In this document: positions 24,590 to 36,332 of the stretch, in pieces
Layout of the letters: each line of letters starts with the position of its first letter
How positions within the stretch are numbered: position 1 is the stretch's first letter
Source of the DNA: Glandiceps talaboti
Taxonomy: Eukaryota > Hemichordata > Enteropneusta > Spengelidae
Length of the DNA stretch: 64,000 bases
Direction of reading: 5' to 3'
NCBI RefSeq assembly: GCF_964340395.1
Contig: NC_135562.1
Location: forward strand, 5,157,634 to 5,221,633
Translations under genes and position numbers: made by a program
The notes under the pieces: generated by a model
Seen by the model: the letters and a program-made list of their open reading frames with translations, nothing else
Told to the model about the DNA's origin: nothing
Databases searched by the model: none

Positions 24590-25926
24590 ATGGTTTTTTA
24601 CTTTACGAGTAATGGTAAGTAACATTACAACAGTACGTACGTGCTGAAAGAACATCATGTGTGGTGTGACAACGTCAGTCACATTTAGTCTCTCTGGGGC
24701 TTTTATAGTCCTGCTACTACTAGTGCTAGACGGCGGAGTGCGGGACTCGATTTTGACATTGCCCCGAAGAAGGAAATTGACATTATCAGGATTGAGTCCC
24801 GATTTACTCCATCTGCAAGCACGACTAATCTTATGCGATACAGACTGTAGTGCAGTACATGTAAGTACGTATCTCGGATCGCATATTGCCAGAGCCATGG
24901 AGGTACGTACGTAGCACAGGCACTCGATCGAATCAATGTGGAGAAAAAAATATGTATGTAAATAAGACTTATTTACACATATTTCTTTTTCTACACATTG
25001 ATTCGAGTACCTGTGGTACGTAGGAATAATGAATGTAATCTCCGGTTGGTACAAAACGCAGGTACAGGCAAGGCCAGGTCAGACTGGATATTTTTTTGAT
25101 TCGCATTCACATTCGGATCCAAAGATCCGTCATATATTTGTATTTGTAATATATAATATATTGATTTTCCGTGCAAATTTCACCTCTTGTATGAATGCTA
25201 TAATTCAACAATGTAAGTACTCGAATATGTTCACATTCTGTTGAAAATGTCTATAAATACTCTGAACCGCTGAAATGATAGCTGTCTTGACAGCCATTAA
25301 TTACCAAGTTTAATTACCGCTCACATGGAGCATGCACATTTAGATGGGCCATAGAGTGTATAGTAGGCAAGTAGAAATTAAAGCCCATTTGTTATTTGTA
25401 ACATTGCATACAAAAGAAGTGAGTATAGATGGTAGATGCACGCCCATATGATGGAAATCCACAACAAAGCATAGAATGTACCCATCATCTGACCTGTGAT
25501 TTTTCGCACCAACTTTTATTGACCTTTGATGCAACATATATGTTAGTCTCAGTTACCCAGACTCTTGCCATTGAGGGCTCCACCCTCACATAACAGTTGG
25601 GGTGGAGTCCTCAACAGCAAGTCTGGGTAACAGAGTCTAGAGATATACTTACACCCTCATAATTATGCTGGAGGAAACTTTTATATGTTTATCAAAGAAT
25701 TAACAGTTCTGATCATTAATTTCTATGCTTTCTTCTTTTACAGTTATAAACCCATCCTATTCAATCTACATGGGAGCTGATAAACATGAAAGTAACTCAT
25801 TATTTATTTAATTAACTAATTACTTAATTCATTCATTCATTCATTCATTCATTCATTCATGTGTCCATATGTCTTGCCATTATGTTGTTTGATATGTCTG
25901 TCTGTCTGTCTGTATGTCTGTCTGTA

Positions 25927-25961
<35 letters not shown>

Positions 25962-28900
25962 ATGTATGTATGTATGTATGTATGTATGTATGTATGTATG
26001 TATGTATGTATGTATGTGTATGTGTGTGTGTGTATGTATGTATGTATGTATGTATGTATGTATGTATGTATCATCCCATGTATGTATGTATGTATGTATG
26101 TATGTATGTATGTATGTATGTATGTATGTATGTATGTATGCATGTGTGTATGTATGTATGTATGTATGTATGTATGTATGTATGTATGTATGTATGTATG
26201 TATGTATGTGGTATGTATGTATGTATGTATGTATGTATGTATGTATGTATGTATGTATGTATGTATGTATGTATGTATGTATGTATGCATGCATGCATGT
26301 ATGTATGTATGAGCATATATACATGTATTTATGTGAGTAATTAGGCAAGTGCATAATTACAAAATGCATGTAGGTATCATAAGTAGGTGTAGATAGATAG
26401 GTTGCTACATATATGTAGCTATCAGTGTTCAAATTAGCATAATAGAGAGGTTTAGATACATGTTAGAAGGTGTACACCTAGGGGAGTATTATCATACAGG
26501 CATACACGTAATGACGCGTACGTACAAAAAAGTGTTTAGTTATGCGTTTACATGAAAAACATAAGAGTGTGAACGCGTGAATTGACATCTTCCGTCCAGA
26601 AGGCCAAACACACGACTTTGTTTTCTAAAATTGTCAGTATTTTTGCCATTTTTCCTGCAACTACTAAACTAAAAAACAAACAATTTGTTTAAAGTTGTGC
26701 TTCTGAACTTTGATATAAAAATATGACATTTAATAGAAGAAAAATGACAAAAACATGTATTTACAGTTACGTGTAAACTCTCATTTTGACACAGCATCAT
26801 CTGATACAGAATGCCTTGGTTGCTTCGAATCACATGACTATGACGCTACACGTATAGAACACACGTAACTATGCACATCTAAACCTCTCTAATATATGGT
26901 CATCTTAACTTAGTCTTTTGTGCACCCATTAGTAGTTACATGTTCACTGATATCAAGTTTTGTTTCAGTTTATGCATGTACACTATTAAAATTCATTGTC
27001 AGTTCTGTTTTCACAAAAATAGAATTGTGTTGTTGAAAGGAGCGTGAAATATTAGTGTGAAAATATTAGTTTTTGTGAAAATTTAAAGTTATGCTGTCAA
27101 AAATGCAGATTTACTTGTTGAAAATTTAGGTTAGCTTAGGAATAACAGTCACTTTGAGTTATTTTTCATCGTTAGGAACAGATTCCAAACACAAGATGCT
27201 GTGGCCATCTTGAAAGCTTTATTTGACTGATAAAGATAGTGGATAAATAATGGACATGTCGAGTTTAATTAATTTGTATCTTCTTCTTTCCAGATGAAGA
27301 TCTTCTACGCTGGGGTTTCCCAGAAGATGTATGGTACGTCTTATATCAGTCTTGAACTCTTTGCATTGTATTCTTACTTACAGATGATTGCTCTATGTCA
27401 CTCAAGTTTAATAAATGAACTTTGTTTGTTATGAGGAGGAGGGTTCTGGTCACAGGTGTCAATGTAAATGCTGAACTTCATTTTCGAACTTCTAACCAAA
27501 TTTAGAAAACTTTCACGCCTTCTACGATACCATGGTTCTGTACTTACTAATGAGATGTTGATATAGTTGGGTTTCTGTTAATGTATTTTAATGTCACAGT
27601 GTTTACTATGTTTTTACATTGCATCGATCATAGTGGTGCGAGTGCTACAATTTTCACCATGGTTATATATATAAACATGTCGATGTTGCACTTGTGAATG
27701 TTCATTACAGGGGGAGCTAAGAGGAGGGTTTTGGCCTAAATGAATGAAGTTTGTTTATTGAGCTTGTTTAACATTGGGTGATCATCCCTTATTACAGTAC
27801 TAGTTAATATTAATTGCAATAAAAATGACTCCATTTTGTTATTCCTTTGAAGGTTTCACGTGGATAAATTATCTTCAGCCCATGTGTACCTAAGGCTGCA
27901 GCCAGGGGAGACCTTAGATGATGTACCCACTGATGTTTTACAGGACTGTGCTCAGTTAGTCAAAGCTAACAGTATTCAAGGTAAATTATGTACCCAGTGC
28001 TGTCTAACATGACTGTGGTCAGTTAGTTAAAGCTAACAGTATTCAAGGTAAATTATGTACCCAGTGCTGTTTAACATGACTGTGGTCAGTTAGTCAAAGC
28101 TAACAGTATTCAAGGTAAATTATGTACCCAGTGCTGTCTAAGAGGACTGTGGTCAGTTAGTCAAAGCTAACAGTATTCAAGGTAAATTATGTACCCAGTG
28201 CTGTCTAAGAGGACTGTGGTCAGTTAGACAAAGCTAACAGTATTCAAGGTAAATTATGTACCCAGTGCTGTCTAAGAGGACTGTGGTCAGTTAGTCAAAG
28301 CTAACAGTATTCAAGGTAAATTATGTACCCAGTGCTGTCTAAGAGGACTGTGGTCAGTTAGACAAAGCTAAGGTAAATTATGTACTCAGTGTTGTCTTTC
28401 AGGACTGTGGCCAGTTAGTCAAAGCTAACAGTATTCAAGGTATATATGTGTAGATGAGTTATTTAGTACTTGTCACTCTATTGAATATATTGTGTTTATC
28501 TGTGCGCCGATTGTTAGATGAACTATTGTTTTGACCCATTTTCCACACTGATAAACCCTTCCTCAAAATCAAAGAAAAGTCTTCTTTTTTCTTATTTTGT
28601 TGGAATAATGCAATTATTGCCTATTTTGTCTGTTTTATTTTCTTTCATTACAATAAATATTCACAAAAGGTCATGGTAGAAGTATTTTCCATGGGATTCA
28701 ATGCAGCGTAGAATTTAAACGTAAATTTCAATTTAATTTTGAGAGTATTTCACTGCAGGAAGATTCAGAACCTGCACTCATATTAATATTTTGTCATTTT
28801 TGATTTCAGGAAATAAACTGAACAATATTGCAGTTGTTTACACTCCATTTCTAAACCTAAAGAAAACACAAGAAATGGACGTGGGACAGGTTGGCTTTTT

Positions 28901-31195
28901 CAAAAATCGAGAGGTTAGTGTAACGATGATACTGAGTTTAAAGTCTGTTCTCTTTCTTGTTTTATGTCGCTTTCAAGTACGATCCAGTTCTGTTTTTTAA
29001 AGTATCTACTTCGACAACAAGAGGACACAGTTTGAAATTATTTAAGGACATATCCAGATTGGATAAACGTAAATATTTTTTTCAGTCAATGTGTCGTAGA
29101 CATTTGGAACAGTTCACCAGAAAGGGCTATGGCGTATATTGATAACCACGTCAGAACAGTAAGAGTCCTTAATAGCCTCAATGGCTTCCTACCCCATGTA
29201 AATTCATGGTAAATTCACCTTCAATACTATAACACCAGAGTGACTATAGAGTTTCACTTAGGCAGCACAGTGTTTTGAACATCTCACACAACAATTTTTG
29301 TTTTAAAATTACATAAAGCAAAATACAGACACTGACAGGACGCATGTGTGGAGTCATGATGGGTGAATGGTTAGCGTGACTGGCTTGGAATCTACAGGTT
29401 GCAGGTTCGAGCCCTGTCGCTGCCAGGGGTAATAATTGTAAAGCGCTTTGAGCATGGAGTGGGAAAAGCGCTATATAAGAACCCAACATTAACATTATTA
29501 TTATTATTACATGTTGTATTTTATCTTTAACCAGTTTTGTGTTTGAATCTTCCTTTGTCTCATCCGACAGTGCTGTTGACTTGTATTTATAGTGATATAA
29601 AATGTATCATTTTATATGCTTGTATGCTGTCAGTTTCTGTATTTTTGTTTGACTGTGTAATTTGTAACAAAAAACATTGCTTGAGATGTTAAACATTGTG
29701 CCACCTAATAGGGAACTTGCAATCCAAACTGAGCATGCTCAGACGCAAAGGACTACTAGTATGTGATTCTCTGTGTTCATCGTAATAACAAATCTGGAGC
29801 TACTGATAAAGTAAACCTCCTACAATGGTCAGGGTAACTATGAATTGATTATTTGTGGTTATGAGCAATGTAACAATATTGTTTACAATGCTAATTGATT
29901 AGTATTTATTATCATATTTCCCATGATGCAACATTCAAACATGGCGGGTTTGCAAGTTCCCTATTGAAACTCTAAAATCTCTCTCAGACTGGTTTTTTCT
30001 TGCATTTCCGTCAAAATGGATGGGAAATAATTTTATCGTACATCCTCCAAAGAGATTCATCAGCTTGGTTTCACAATACAAACGATTATTTTATCATAAG
30101 CTGGAAAAATTACCTTGTCCAATTATTTTATGGAAACTCAATTGACTTCAATTGGCATTATAGGATTCAGATAGAGAAGCCTAGTATGACCCGAAATGTG
30201 GGTTTACAGCTATCACATGCACAGTGTGCCCTCTAAGCCAATTTGACACACCACTGACAAACACAATTTCTAGTGATGCACCAAAATTTGGTGTTCTCCT
30301 ATCTCTTACTATGTGGTGACTCACAAGAAATGCCAGTTCTTATCATTTTGACTCACAACAACAAACTTTGGCTATCACTAGAGGGCACACTGGACATGTA
30401 TATGATTTGGTTCTCAATTCCAAGTTCTTGTCAATAATAAGTGACATCATAACAATTGACACAAACAGATAGTCCACAGCAGACATTAATTAAGTCTATG
30501 CAAAATATGTAGACAATCTAATATTTCATGCCTGAGATGAAATAATCGTCATTTATAACATCCTTATCATATATAGTTTATGTAATTTTCTAGCAAAAAA
30601 ATTTCTCGACTCTTTATTCCAACAATCAGGACTTCTAAGTTTTGTTTGCTATATTGCCATTCATGACTGTTTCAGGTACGAACTATAACAGTTGATAAGA
30701 GAATAAATGAAATAATAAATAGGCTCAACAAGACGAAAGAGGAACGGTTTCCAGACCTCCAGGCTGAACGTGAACAAAGAGATCGAGAAGAACGAGCTGT
30801 ACAGAGGAAAAAAGAGAAAGACGTCAGACAAAAAGAGAAAGAGGAAGCAAAAAGAAGACGAGAAGAAGCTGAATTGAGGTAAATTTGTCATATTTGTATC
30901 AGATTGACTCACTTTTGAAAACATATGATCTTACGGGCACGCGAGCCTAATAGGGGGAAGTGAAGGAAGCCATTTACTGAGATTGAGAAGATAAAAGGAA
31001 GAAAATTATTTTATCACATAGTATCAACAAATTTATGCTAAGCAGGATATGTTTTCAATTTATATTTAAAGAAAAGGATGTATACTATGAGACACACATT
31101 ATTTGTTTTCTTTCAGGAGTTATTCTGGGCTTATGAAAACGGAAAATATGGCATCAAATAAAGATAATGGTTCTGATTCTGATGATTTCATGTAG
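24590..31195 (+). CDS. CCDC25: Coiled-coil domain-containing protein 25
   Basis: Seven exons: 24590-24614, 25744-25791, 27294-27333, 27853-27980, 28810-28913, 30676-30878, 31117-31195, with clean GT-AG junctions and phases. The 208 aa product has the same length as human CCDC25 and aligns along its whole length. The start MVFYFTSN, the NFACT-R signature [16 protein letters not shown] (38-53), VKANSIQG (74-81), VVYTP and [17 protein letters not shown], and the end [11 protein letters not shown] to DSDDFM are all present. Residues 1-115 form the NFACT-R domain; about 128-182 is a highly charged coiled coil. Human CCDC25 is reported as a cell-surface sensor of extracellular-trap DNA; the wider NFACT family acts in ribosome quality control. 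Function in this animal is unknown. Intron 4 opens with repeated copies of the exon 4 end and donor. Confidence 0.96.
24727..24818. repeat. Imperfect inverted repeat in CCDC25 intron 1
   Basis: GGAGT, CGGGACTC and TGACATTG on the left pair with complementary blocks ending GATTTACTCC on the right, around a GAAGAAGG centre. Overlapping open frames on both strands reflect this symmetry and are not supported as genes. Confidence 0.6.
24903..25024. mobile_element. 122-nt foldback element in CCDC25 intron 1
   Basis: Left arm ACGTAGCACAGGCACTCG, GAATCAATGTG and ATATGTATGTAAATAAG pairs with the right arm (CTTATTTACACATAT, CACATTGATTC, CGAGTACCTGTGGTACGT) around a tiny loop. MITE-like, no coding capacity. 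Confidence 0.8.
25826..26305. repeat. (ATTC)n, (GTCT)n and (GTAT)n microsatellites in CCDC25 intron 2
   Basis: A compound tetranucleotide array of about 480 bp beginning about 35 bp after the exon 2 donor. All long frames here on both strands come from the repeat. Confidence 0.97.
27944..28440 (+). repeat. 67-bp tandem array containing the exon 4 splice donor
   Basis: Eight units start GACTGTG at 27944, 28011, 28078, 28145, 28212, 28279, 28346 and 28403. The first unit is the last 37 nt of CCDC25 exon 4 plus the start of intron 4. Seven of the eight units keep the full exon end ATTCAAG directly followed by GTA; the 28346 unit has a 10-nt deletion just before the donor but still reads AAG-GTA. 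The last unit is preceded by TGTTGTCTTTCAG, a good acceptor, so it resembles a 37-nt mini-exon. A 67-nt step is not a multiple of three. Confidence 0.95.
29351..29510 (+). mobile_element. tRNA-derived SINE with LINE-like tail
   Basis: A box TGGTTAGCGTGACTGG, B box GGTTCGAGCCC, then AAAGCGCTTTGAGC, GCGCTATATAAGAACC and an (ATT)n tail. This 3' end resembles L2/CR1-type LINE tails. It lies in CCDC25 intron 5. Confidence 0.85.
29707..29965. mobile_element. MITE family 1, copy 2
   Basis: Perfect 16-bp terminal inverted repeats (AATAGGGAACTTGCAA and its complement TTGCAAGTTCCCTATT). The body is homologous to 8143-8395, including CTGAGCATGCTCAGACGC. TA flanks both ends. It lies in CCDC25 intron 5. 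Confidence 0.92.
30222..30392. mobile_element. 171-bp hAT-type MITE
   Basis: Terminal inverted repeats CAGTGTGCCCTCTA and TAGAGGGCACACTG, the hAT CAG-start pattern. The 8-bp flanks CACATGCA and GACATGTA match at 6 of 8 positions. No coding capacity. It lies in CCDC25 intron 5. Confidence 0.85.
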
Positions 31196-31408
31196 AGTAT
31201 AAGAACCAATGAGAATTAAGAAATGCAGCCAATCAGAATGTAGGAGACATGGTGAGATACAAAGCAGCAAATGAGAAAGAAACTTGTAGCCAATCAGAAT
31301 ATAGGATACAACATCACTGGATATGATAAGGATTAGCCTATCAAAAGACAGGATGCAGTACCATGTAAATGGGTCTTAAAGTACTGCTGTCTTAAAAGTA
31401 CTTTGTAT

Positions 31409-31414
31409 AATAAA
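31409..31414 (+). promoter_or_regulatory. Poly(A) signal of CCDC25
   Basis: AATAAA 214 bp after the TAG stop. The intervening 3' UTR holds two GCCAATCAGAAT-type repeats about 60 bp apart. Confidence 0.65.
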
Positions 31415-31479
31415 ATTTAAATCTATCTCTTGTATTTTTGAAAACTGTCAAAGTGATTATATGACAGAAACCCATGTGG

Positions 31480-31830
31480 CATAATTGGGGTAGTTGCATG
31501 AGTGCTTGTGGTATCATATACAGCATACGACATCACAAGCACAGGTGCAAATACCCCAGAGTACCAACACTTGCACTCGCATGTGGTTCTGTTACTATAT
31601 CATATAACCTATGTTTATCCATAAACCCTATTCGTGTAGGGTCTATGGTTTATCTGAAAAACCAAATTTGTGTAAAAATCACACCGATCACACTCTTTTG
31701 TGTACAAGTGAAGCCTGCATACTTATTTACATATCATTTGCATGCGGGGATGCAATAATGTATTCAATATTGGAAGTGCAAATACCACTTGGGGTGCCAT
31801 TCGGAATCAGATTTTCAACAGGAAGTGTGA
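31480..31830. repeat. Dispersed repeat R2, copy 1
   Basis: Shares with 32530-32850, in order, GAGTGCTTG, GCAAATACCCC-type, GAGTACC, GGTTCTGTTA, ATGTTTATCC, CATTTGCATGC-type and TGCAATAATGT blocks. Its left part is an imperfect palindrome (31486-31560). It is interrupted by a 29-nt hairpin described separately. Confidence 0.7.
31614..31654. mobile_element. 29-nt hairpin flanked by 6-bp direct repeats
   Basis: TTTATC (31614-31619), hairpin 31620-31648 with arms CATAAACCCT and AGGGTCTATGG (one mismatch), then TTTATC (31649-31654). The homologous R2 copy near 32680 lacks the hairpin and has one TTTATC, so this is an insertion with a target duplication. Confidence 0.75.
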
Positions 31831-32364
31831 GCCAGAGTCAGTTAGTTTAGTAGTAGTACTGCAGTTTTGAAGTTCACAGTATAAGATAACAAAAACTGAT
31901 GGCATTCTCAGCAACTTGAAATAATGTTACTTTTTAGGTTCTTGTCTATTTCCTTGGCAGTCTTGTAGACTGCTTGTCATACTGCCAAATATGGGCATTC
32001 AGGACAAAATTTTAACCCTCATCATATCAGCAATGATGGACTTCCTTGCATACAGTTTCTTATTAGGCTTAATAAAAAATTTGTGTGGTTCCGATTACGC
32101 TCAATTTCAGAATAGCCGGGGTAGTTAAATTTTTTGTTTTATTTTATTATATATATTTGAGTGAGTTTCTAGTTCAGGTTTTTCATTGTTTTCCAAATGG
32201 TCTCTGCATTATTTATTTCTTCCTATCAGATGTACAGCCATTACAGATTGGAAGAATAGTTTTACATTGTCTTTTTAAGTTGATGTAAGTTGCCACATGC
32301 ACTATTTCTCGTGAGACTTCCCAATTTTTGCGATTTTATTATTTTTTTCTTGAATACTTAAAAA

Positions 32365-32430
32365 AAAGCCTAGGGTTGGTAGTGAAAAACTAGGTGGGGT
32401 CGGGTAACCGGAACCAAACAATTATTTTTT
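32365..32430. repeat. Dispersed repeat R3, short copy
   Basis: CCTAGGGTTGGTAG, AACTAGG, GGGTCGGGT and CGGAACC, then TTAGGCC, matches the left end of 42580-42990. Confidence 0.6.
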
Positions 32431-32529
32431 TAGGCCTTAAAAGCTGCACAGTAACCTCGGTATGTCATCTTCTGTGAAGAAAATATCAAAGTTCGGTTTA
32501 GCTAGAAAGAAGAAAGAACCCCATGAAAC

Positions 32530-32850
32530 GTGAATGCAAGTGTGGCGTACTCGGGATATTTGTATGAGTGCTTGGAGTGCTCTCTGTGGCAGTACAGAAG
32601 AAAACACTACAAATACCCCTGAGTACCCCACTGGCACTCACGTGGCATGGGATTCTGTTATTATTACATATGATATGTTTATCCGAAACAACAAATTTCC
32701 GAAAAAATGAAACTATGTGATCACAATGATTGTGTCCTCATTTGCATATTATTTGCATACAGGTATGCAATAATGTTGCAGTATTGTTTCAGTATTGCAC
32801 TGCAGTGCAAATACCACTATTATGTGCCCACACCAGTGTAAGTAATCTGA
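32530..32850. repeat. Dispersed repeat R2, copy 2
   Basis: Diverged copy of 31480-31830 with the uninterrupted ATGTTTATCCGAAA site. The stretch 32851-34560 holds no supported gene, only a weak 78-bp VNTR-like unit near 33480-33570. Confidence 0.7.
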
Positions 32851-34567
32851 TTATTTCTGGTACATATGTAATAATACCACTAGTATGTGCACACACCGGT
32901 GCAAGTAATCTCTGGTACATATGTAATAATATGCATATTGTAAAATTTTTTTGAATTTTAGAATGACTTGTCAATGTTTCTGTTTAAAGATAAAGAGTCT
33001 GTATAATCCATTTTTATGATTTCATTCATTTTACAATTCCAGCCAAGTATATTTGGCATCAATTCTGTTAAACATAGTATATGCCCCAGAAAATAAACTG
33101 TTCAGACTCTTCCTGTTACTTTGTTCAAGAAAACTCCTACCTCTTTTCAGTAAAAATCGAGCAAAAAATTGCGACAATCATTTATGGCATCCATATCAAG
33201 TGTAAAGTAACCCTGGCTTAATTTTAAGACTAGCATGTGGCCTTTACAATTGTAATCAATTTATAAACAATGTTGTCAGCCCAAAAATAGCAAACAGATT
33301 ACAGTGTAATGAGAGTCCCACAACTGTGATCTCTTGCTCTAAGAGAGACGTTTGTTTACTCTCCAGGTAGTTTTGTGATTAACTGGTGCTTTGTACTGTA
33401 ACATTGTTATCGAGTTAACAGCTTGATTATATTTAGAGACACCACATACTGGGCTGATAATTAAAGCAAATGTAAAAGTATACTTTTACACTTGATATAA
33501 TTGCTACAAACAATTGTGGTAAGCAGGGAAAATGCTTTACTTGGGTGATAAGAGTTGTACTGTAAGTCAGACTCCTAGCATTTGACCCCAGTGATCTGTG
33601 TTGACGACCTGTCCTACTATCAATCGTCATATATGTGGTGATATCATCTCATTTCAGTCAATATTTCTGTGTATTGCAAATATTTCCATTGTCTTTAATG
33701 AATAAATTGACAACTACCATAATTAACAAGTGGACAGTGTGACTGTAGGCCTAGGGAATTGAATGAATTGATGGTTAGATTGACAAAGTACTGGTGATGG
33801 ATGGATCAATGAGAGAAGTAGTATTCTTGCAGGACATATTTTGTCATTGTTTATGTTAAACATGTCAAAGGTCAGTATTAGTAGATAAAATGAGCTCCCC
33901 ACGTGTTTTGCTAGGTTTCCAACAAAAGGCGATTCAAATATGTTTAGTGTCTAGCGCGAGCTGTACCTTTTTTCCAAAATGACCGTTGATGGCGCTATTT
34001 ATACTAAACGTGTTCGTTGAGTCCTGATCAATCATAGACCCTTCACTATGAAGAAACCTTCTGAGAGTACCCTGCATCCATAGAAACCGTTACCAAGGGA
34101 AACATGAGCGAGTACTCTAATGAGAAGCGTTATTGATCAAGGGGGGAATCCCTACATACACATCAAGGATATCTGATTTTGCTCCTGGTGGATGACGTGG
34201 GGATTTGGGGGAGGGACTAGGTGATTAGTAACTATCTGGTGGGAAATGACTGCGACATTTTGCCATGGTCACGTTGTTGGGTATGGGGGGAATGGGGTGA
34301 GGAGAGAGAGGGTTAACGAATTCTTTGATATTTTATTAGGCTTAGGTGTTAAGTGCTTTGTTGTAGTTCATCGTCGTAAACCACAGCCTCTTTTACGGCA
34401 CGCACATCCAAGACGCACCGGTTCGTTATTTGGCAGTGTTGCGGAAGAAATCACAGCTCTAGTTTGAGAGAAAGTCAAGTTATATTTGTATTTGCTGAGT
34501 TTGCAGTGTAGCAGCCACGACTGTCGTCAACAACACGCGTACGTTAAATTGTTGTAGTAATTCGAAT

Positions 34568-34936
34568 GGTCCTAAATCCCGGCGGTGGCAGTCTCTGGAT
34601 GGGTCGGTACCCATGCTTGTTAGCGAAATTTCAAATGTACCCATTTTCCCGGAAAATTTCAATGAAAAACACCCCCTTTTTAAGGGAATCTGGGAGAAAA
34701 TCACTGCAAAAAACACCCCCTTATTTCCGAAACCCGGGAGGTTTTACCTTCAAGGACACCATTCTTCCGAGAGAGAGTAGAAAAGGGGCATCCTACCCCT
34801 ATTCTCGGAGGGTGATCTGAAAGAGTACCCCTTTTTACGATTCCGCGGACCTAGTTGGCCGACAAAAAACACCCTCTTTTCCGTGAAACAAGCATGCGTA
34901 CCCGCTTCGTCTGGGACTGCCACCACCGGGTCCTAA
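34568..34936. mobile_element. ~360-bp TIR element (MITE-like)
   Basis: Inverted termini of about 40 bp (CGGCGGTGGCAGTC, GGTACCCATGCTTGTT on the left; the right end complements CGGTGGTGGCAGTC, GGGTACGCATGCTTGTT). The direct repeat GGTCCTAA occurs at 34568-34575 and 34929-34936. The interior repeats AAAAACACCCCC motifs. It is locally GC-rich and has no transposase. Confidence 0.8.
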
Positions 34937-36121
34937 CCTTCTAAAGATGGGTTCATTTTGAAACACTTCAACAAAGGCATATCATTTTAATATGCTAATT
35001 AGAATCATCTAGCAATTCACCAATTTTTCAGCTCTCTGGACTCGTAGTAGACATGATAAAACATAACTCTAAATTTATCAAAAGGTGGAATAGGAAGGAA
35101 GGAGAGTCATAGGAAACCTTGAATATTGTGAATGTTGTTGGAATAATAACTGAAAAAAAATAGTATCTACACATGTATATGCCCAGGTTCCTATTTTTAT
35201 TAAAACCAGTACGTAACAGCTGTAAGTTATGTCATGGGTATGACGTACGAACTACGTCACTTGTATTCAATATTCTATTTTCAGTTTTGTACAGCCTTTT
35301 TTTCCCCTTTCATTGCAAATCGCAGTTACATAATCAAAGAGTATAAATTATAATAGCATTAATTGTGCATTTATAGGCAAGGGTTCAATAACCAGCAGGT
35401 CATTGGCCTGACTCGCTGACAGCTAGTTTGCTTTACTATTTGTATGAGGGGGTGGAGTGGGAGTGGGGTAGCCTGACATAAGTGACAGCTTATTCTACGT
35501 AAAATTTCACACGAGTACAGCGTCGGTAAATGTGTCTTATCTGATGTCAAACTTCTTAGTATGTGCATATTTTTTATGATTAAGGAAACGTAACCAAAAC
35601 CATAGGGGCGTGTAATATTTCATAGATAGATTGTTGTTTTCCAGGTCTACAGACTAAATATAACAACCTTTTGACTATATATTCCTACCTGTAAGGAGAA
35701 AAGAAATATTTCTACTAGTATAGAGATTGATACATTTGTAGCAGCAGGATTCGTACGATATTTTCCTAAGAAAACGGCAATCTAAGCAAGAATACGTGCC
35801 CCTGTGACCAAAAACTGATATATATGACTTGAAGCACACATAACATAAAGTGCGTTGACATTGTGCTGTCCAAAATGGCATTACAGTATTGTCGTCTGGA
35901 ATTCCAACACACATATCAAGGAAGGGGCAGCTCGTGACAACAAAAACACTTTTTTTCTACAATTTAAAGAATGGCTAAATGCATACCCTAGTTATGAAAC
36001 AAAAATAACATATATGGAAAAGCGAAAGTGTAATTTTGAATACCTAATTTGCGTACGTTGTGGACAGAGAACGTTAAACTTTATATGTTTTGTACCCGTT
36101 ATCGAATTTATACAGTATCCA

Positions 36122-36332
36122 ATCTGATTAAAATCCTATGTAGATGTCGGCTAATCGTTCATTGCTATTTTACCTTCGTTATTTTGCCTGAAATGACCTT
36201 CTTGGTACATGTTTACTTTTTTATCCTGCGATCAAGATAAAAAGCGTAAACATGTACCACGATGGTCAATTCAGGCAAAATAACGAAGGTAAAATAGCAA
36301 AAGCCGACATCTCCATCGGATTTTAATCAGAT
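36122..36332. mobile_element. 211-nt foldback element
   Basis: Arms of about 100 bp: ATCTGATTAAAATCC, AGATGTCGGCT, GCTATTTTACCTTCGTTATT, TTGCCTGAA and GGTACATGTTTAC, with complements in reverse order on the right. The centre is a short T-rich/A-rich loop. MITE-like. Confidence 0.9.

Noticed and set aside
24572-25054. 160-aa minus-strand frame and 85-aa plus-strand frame in CCDC25 intron 1
   Set aside because: The minus frame starts at TTG, and both cover inverted repeats, which open frames symmetrically; no recognisable domain.
25857-26432. Long YIHTYIHT / VCMYVCMY open frames (also at 64-309, 10766-11429, 38002-38234, 62442-63030)
   Set aside because: They are translations of CATA/GTAT, CA and GTCT microsatellites in all frames on both strands, with no splice or start context.
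34246-34467. 73-aa plus-strand ATG frame in a GC-richer patch
   Set aside because: No known domain or splice partners; it adjoins a GC-rich transposable element that may explain the composition.
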